From positions 1-6,699 of the forward strand of contig JBDTRP010000172.1 of NCBI GenBank assembly GCA_039931555.1: a stretch of 6,699 nucleotides of DNA. Reading direction: 5' to 3'. Below, piece by piece: positions 5,754 through 6,699 of this stretch. This DNA is from JAENVT01 sp039931555. Lineage in GTDB: Bacteria > Actinomycetota > Acidimicrobiia > Acidimicrobiales > Ilumatobacteraceae. A program made the position numbers and the translations under genes. Below the pieces are notes generated by a model. It worked only from the letters and a program-made list of their open reading frames with translations, was not told where the DNA came from and did no database searches. The stretch's first letter is position 1. Each line of letters begins with the position of its first letter.

Positions 5754-6699
5754 CCATCATCATCGACTCAAACGAAGGGGGCACGCCGACCAGCACGATG
5801 CTTGCCGCCGACAAGGCCTTCGGAACCAAGGAGCCAATCGGTCGGTCGATCAGCGCCACGCTCAGTAGCCGCACCGGCAGGTGGCTGGTCTACATGTTGG
5901 TCTTTTTCTGGACGATCCCGACGTTCGGGCTGTTCGTGTCTTCGTTCCGGCCGGAGAGGGCCGTCAAGACCACGGGCTGGTGGTCGGTGTTCTTTCATCC
6001 CTCGCTCACCTTGAAGAACTACTCCGCCGCCCTGTCGTCGGGCCCGGGCGACGCGAACTTTGGGCATTACTTCCTCAACTCGTTGAAGATCACGATTCCG
6101 GCGACGCTCCTCTCGGTCGGTATTGCCCTGCTGGCCGCCTACGCATTCGCGTGGATGAAGTTCAGAGGCCGCGACTGGCTGTTCGTCGGCGTCGTTGCCT
6201 TGCTGATGGTCCCGCTGCAAATGGCGCTGATCCCACTCCTGCGCCTGTTCACCGGAGGGGCACACATCGGTTCGGTGACGATCTTTCCCTACGTCCACCT
6301 CAACAACAGTGCCGCAGCGATCTGGATCGCCCATTGCTGCTTCGGCATGCCGTTCTGCATCTTCATCCTCAAGATCTTCGTCTCATCGCTGCCCCGCGAG
6401 ATCATCGAAGCGGCCCGTGTCGACGGCGCCGGGCACGCAACCGTGTTCACTCGACTGATCGTTCCGCTCACCGTGCCGGCCATCGCCTCGCTGTGCATCT
6501 TTCAATTCATGTGGATCTGGAACGACTACCTCGTCGGCAAGATCTTCGGAGGCAGCGACAACTCGCCGCTGACCGTCAAGCTTGCCGAACTCACCGGCAC
6601 ACGCGACCAGTCGTGGCACCTGCTCACGGCGGCCGGAATGATCACGATGATCCTGCCACTCGCAGTCTTCTTCGCCTTGCAACGGTACTTCGTGCGCGG
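5750..6699 (+). CDS. Carbohydrate ABC importer permease, second subunit (CUT1, MalG/AglG-like), 3' end cut by the window
   Basis: From the ATG overlapping the previous stop codon the frame is open for 316 codons to the right edge. After about 42 polar residues come a first membrane segment (WLVYMLVFFWTIPTFGLFVSSFR, 45-67 with the gap-free core), the block GWWSVFFHPSLTLKNY, then FLNSLKITIPATLLSVGIAL, VPLQMALIPLLRLF, and the EAA loop LPREIIEAARVDGAGHATVF (214-233) followed by RLIVPL. FQFMWIWNDYLVGKIF (251-266) and FFALQRYFVR close the visible part, which is near the usual C-terminus of MalG-like proteins. GAGGAG (5734-5739) is a usable ribosome site. The GWW and LPLQM-like blocks recall AglG. 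The polar N-terminal tail is somewhat longer than usual for MalG but ordinary for actinobacterial members. Probably only some ten residues are missing. Confidence 0.92.
   Translation, partial: MTIIIDSNEGGTPTSTMLAADKAFGTKEPIGRSISATLSSRTGRWLVYMLVFFWTIPTFGLFVSSFRPERAVKTTGWWSVFFHPSLTLKNYSAALSSGPGDANFGHYFLNSLKITIPATLLSVGIALLAAYAFAWMKFRGRDWLFVGVVALLMVPLQMALIPLLRLFTGGAHIGSVTIFPYVHLNNSAAAIWIAHCCFGMPFCIFILKIFVSSLPREIIEAARVDGAGHATVFTRLIVPLTVPAIASLCIFQFMWIWNDYLVGKIFGGSDNSPLTVKLAELTGTRDQSWHLLTAAGMITMILPLAVFFALQRYFVR

Noticed and set aside
5768..6334. Minus-strand open frame of 188 residues
   Set aside because: It is antisense to the second permease, strongly charged and without any domain.

Overview
The window is a high-GC bacterial chromosome segment. 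Codon bias, GTG starts, a mycobacterial-type LexA box and an Ala/Thr/Gly-rich lipoprotein linker point to an actinobacterium. The linker style recalls Acidimicrobiia, but that placement is only a guess. No rRNA, tRNA, CRISPR array, insertion sequence or phage gene was seen, and no stretch over 300 bases lacks a gene.

Left part (1-1877): the 5' end of a minus-strand dnaE2 (error-prone DNA polymerase) runs off the left edge. Its 82-bp upstream gap holds a perfect 16-bp actinobacterial SOS box, which exactly fills part of the spacer of a probable dnaE2 promoter. The start codon lies only a few bases past the predicted transcription start. Divergent from it is a two-gene plus-strand unit: an ECF-type sigma factor and, overlapping it by ATGA, a protein with two VOC (glyoxalase/bleomycin-resistance fold) domains. 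That protein also has a charged N-terminal segment of unknown role that might contact the sigma factor.

Right part (1888-6699): a carbohydrate ABC importer of the CUT1 family, closest by recollection to the alpha-glucoside (AglE/AglF/AglG/AglK) type. The UgpC/MalK-type ATPase is on the minus strand. The substrate-binding lipoprotein and two permeases are on the plus strand, and the last permease is cut by the right edge. The 161-bp divergent gap between ATPase and lipoprotein carries two different palindromes and a 10-bp-phased direct repeat, which suggests joint sugar-responsive control of both arms. Two tandem hairpins after the lipoprotein gene probably let it be expressed more strongly than the permeases, which overlap each other by ATGA.

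Working together: the lipoprotein captures an oligosaccharide outside the membrane, the two permeases form the channel, and the ATPase dimer drives uptake. The left part is a separate unit concerned with DNA-damage mutagenesis and with an uncharacterised sigma-factor response. No clearly novel system is evident. The most notable points are the SOS-box architecture, the sigma/VOC pair and the double-palindrome regulatory gap.
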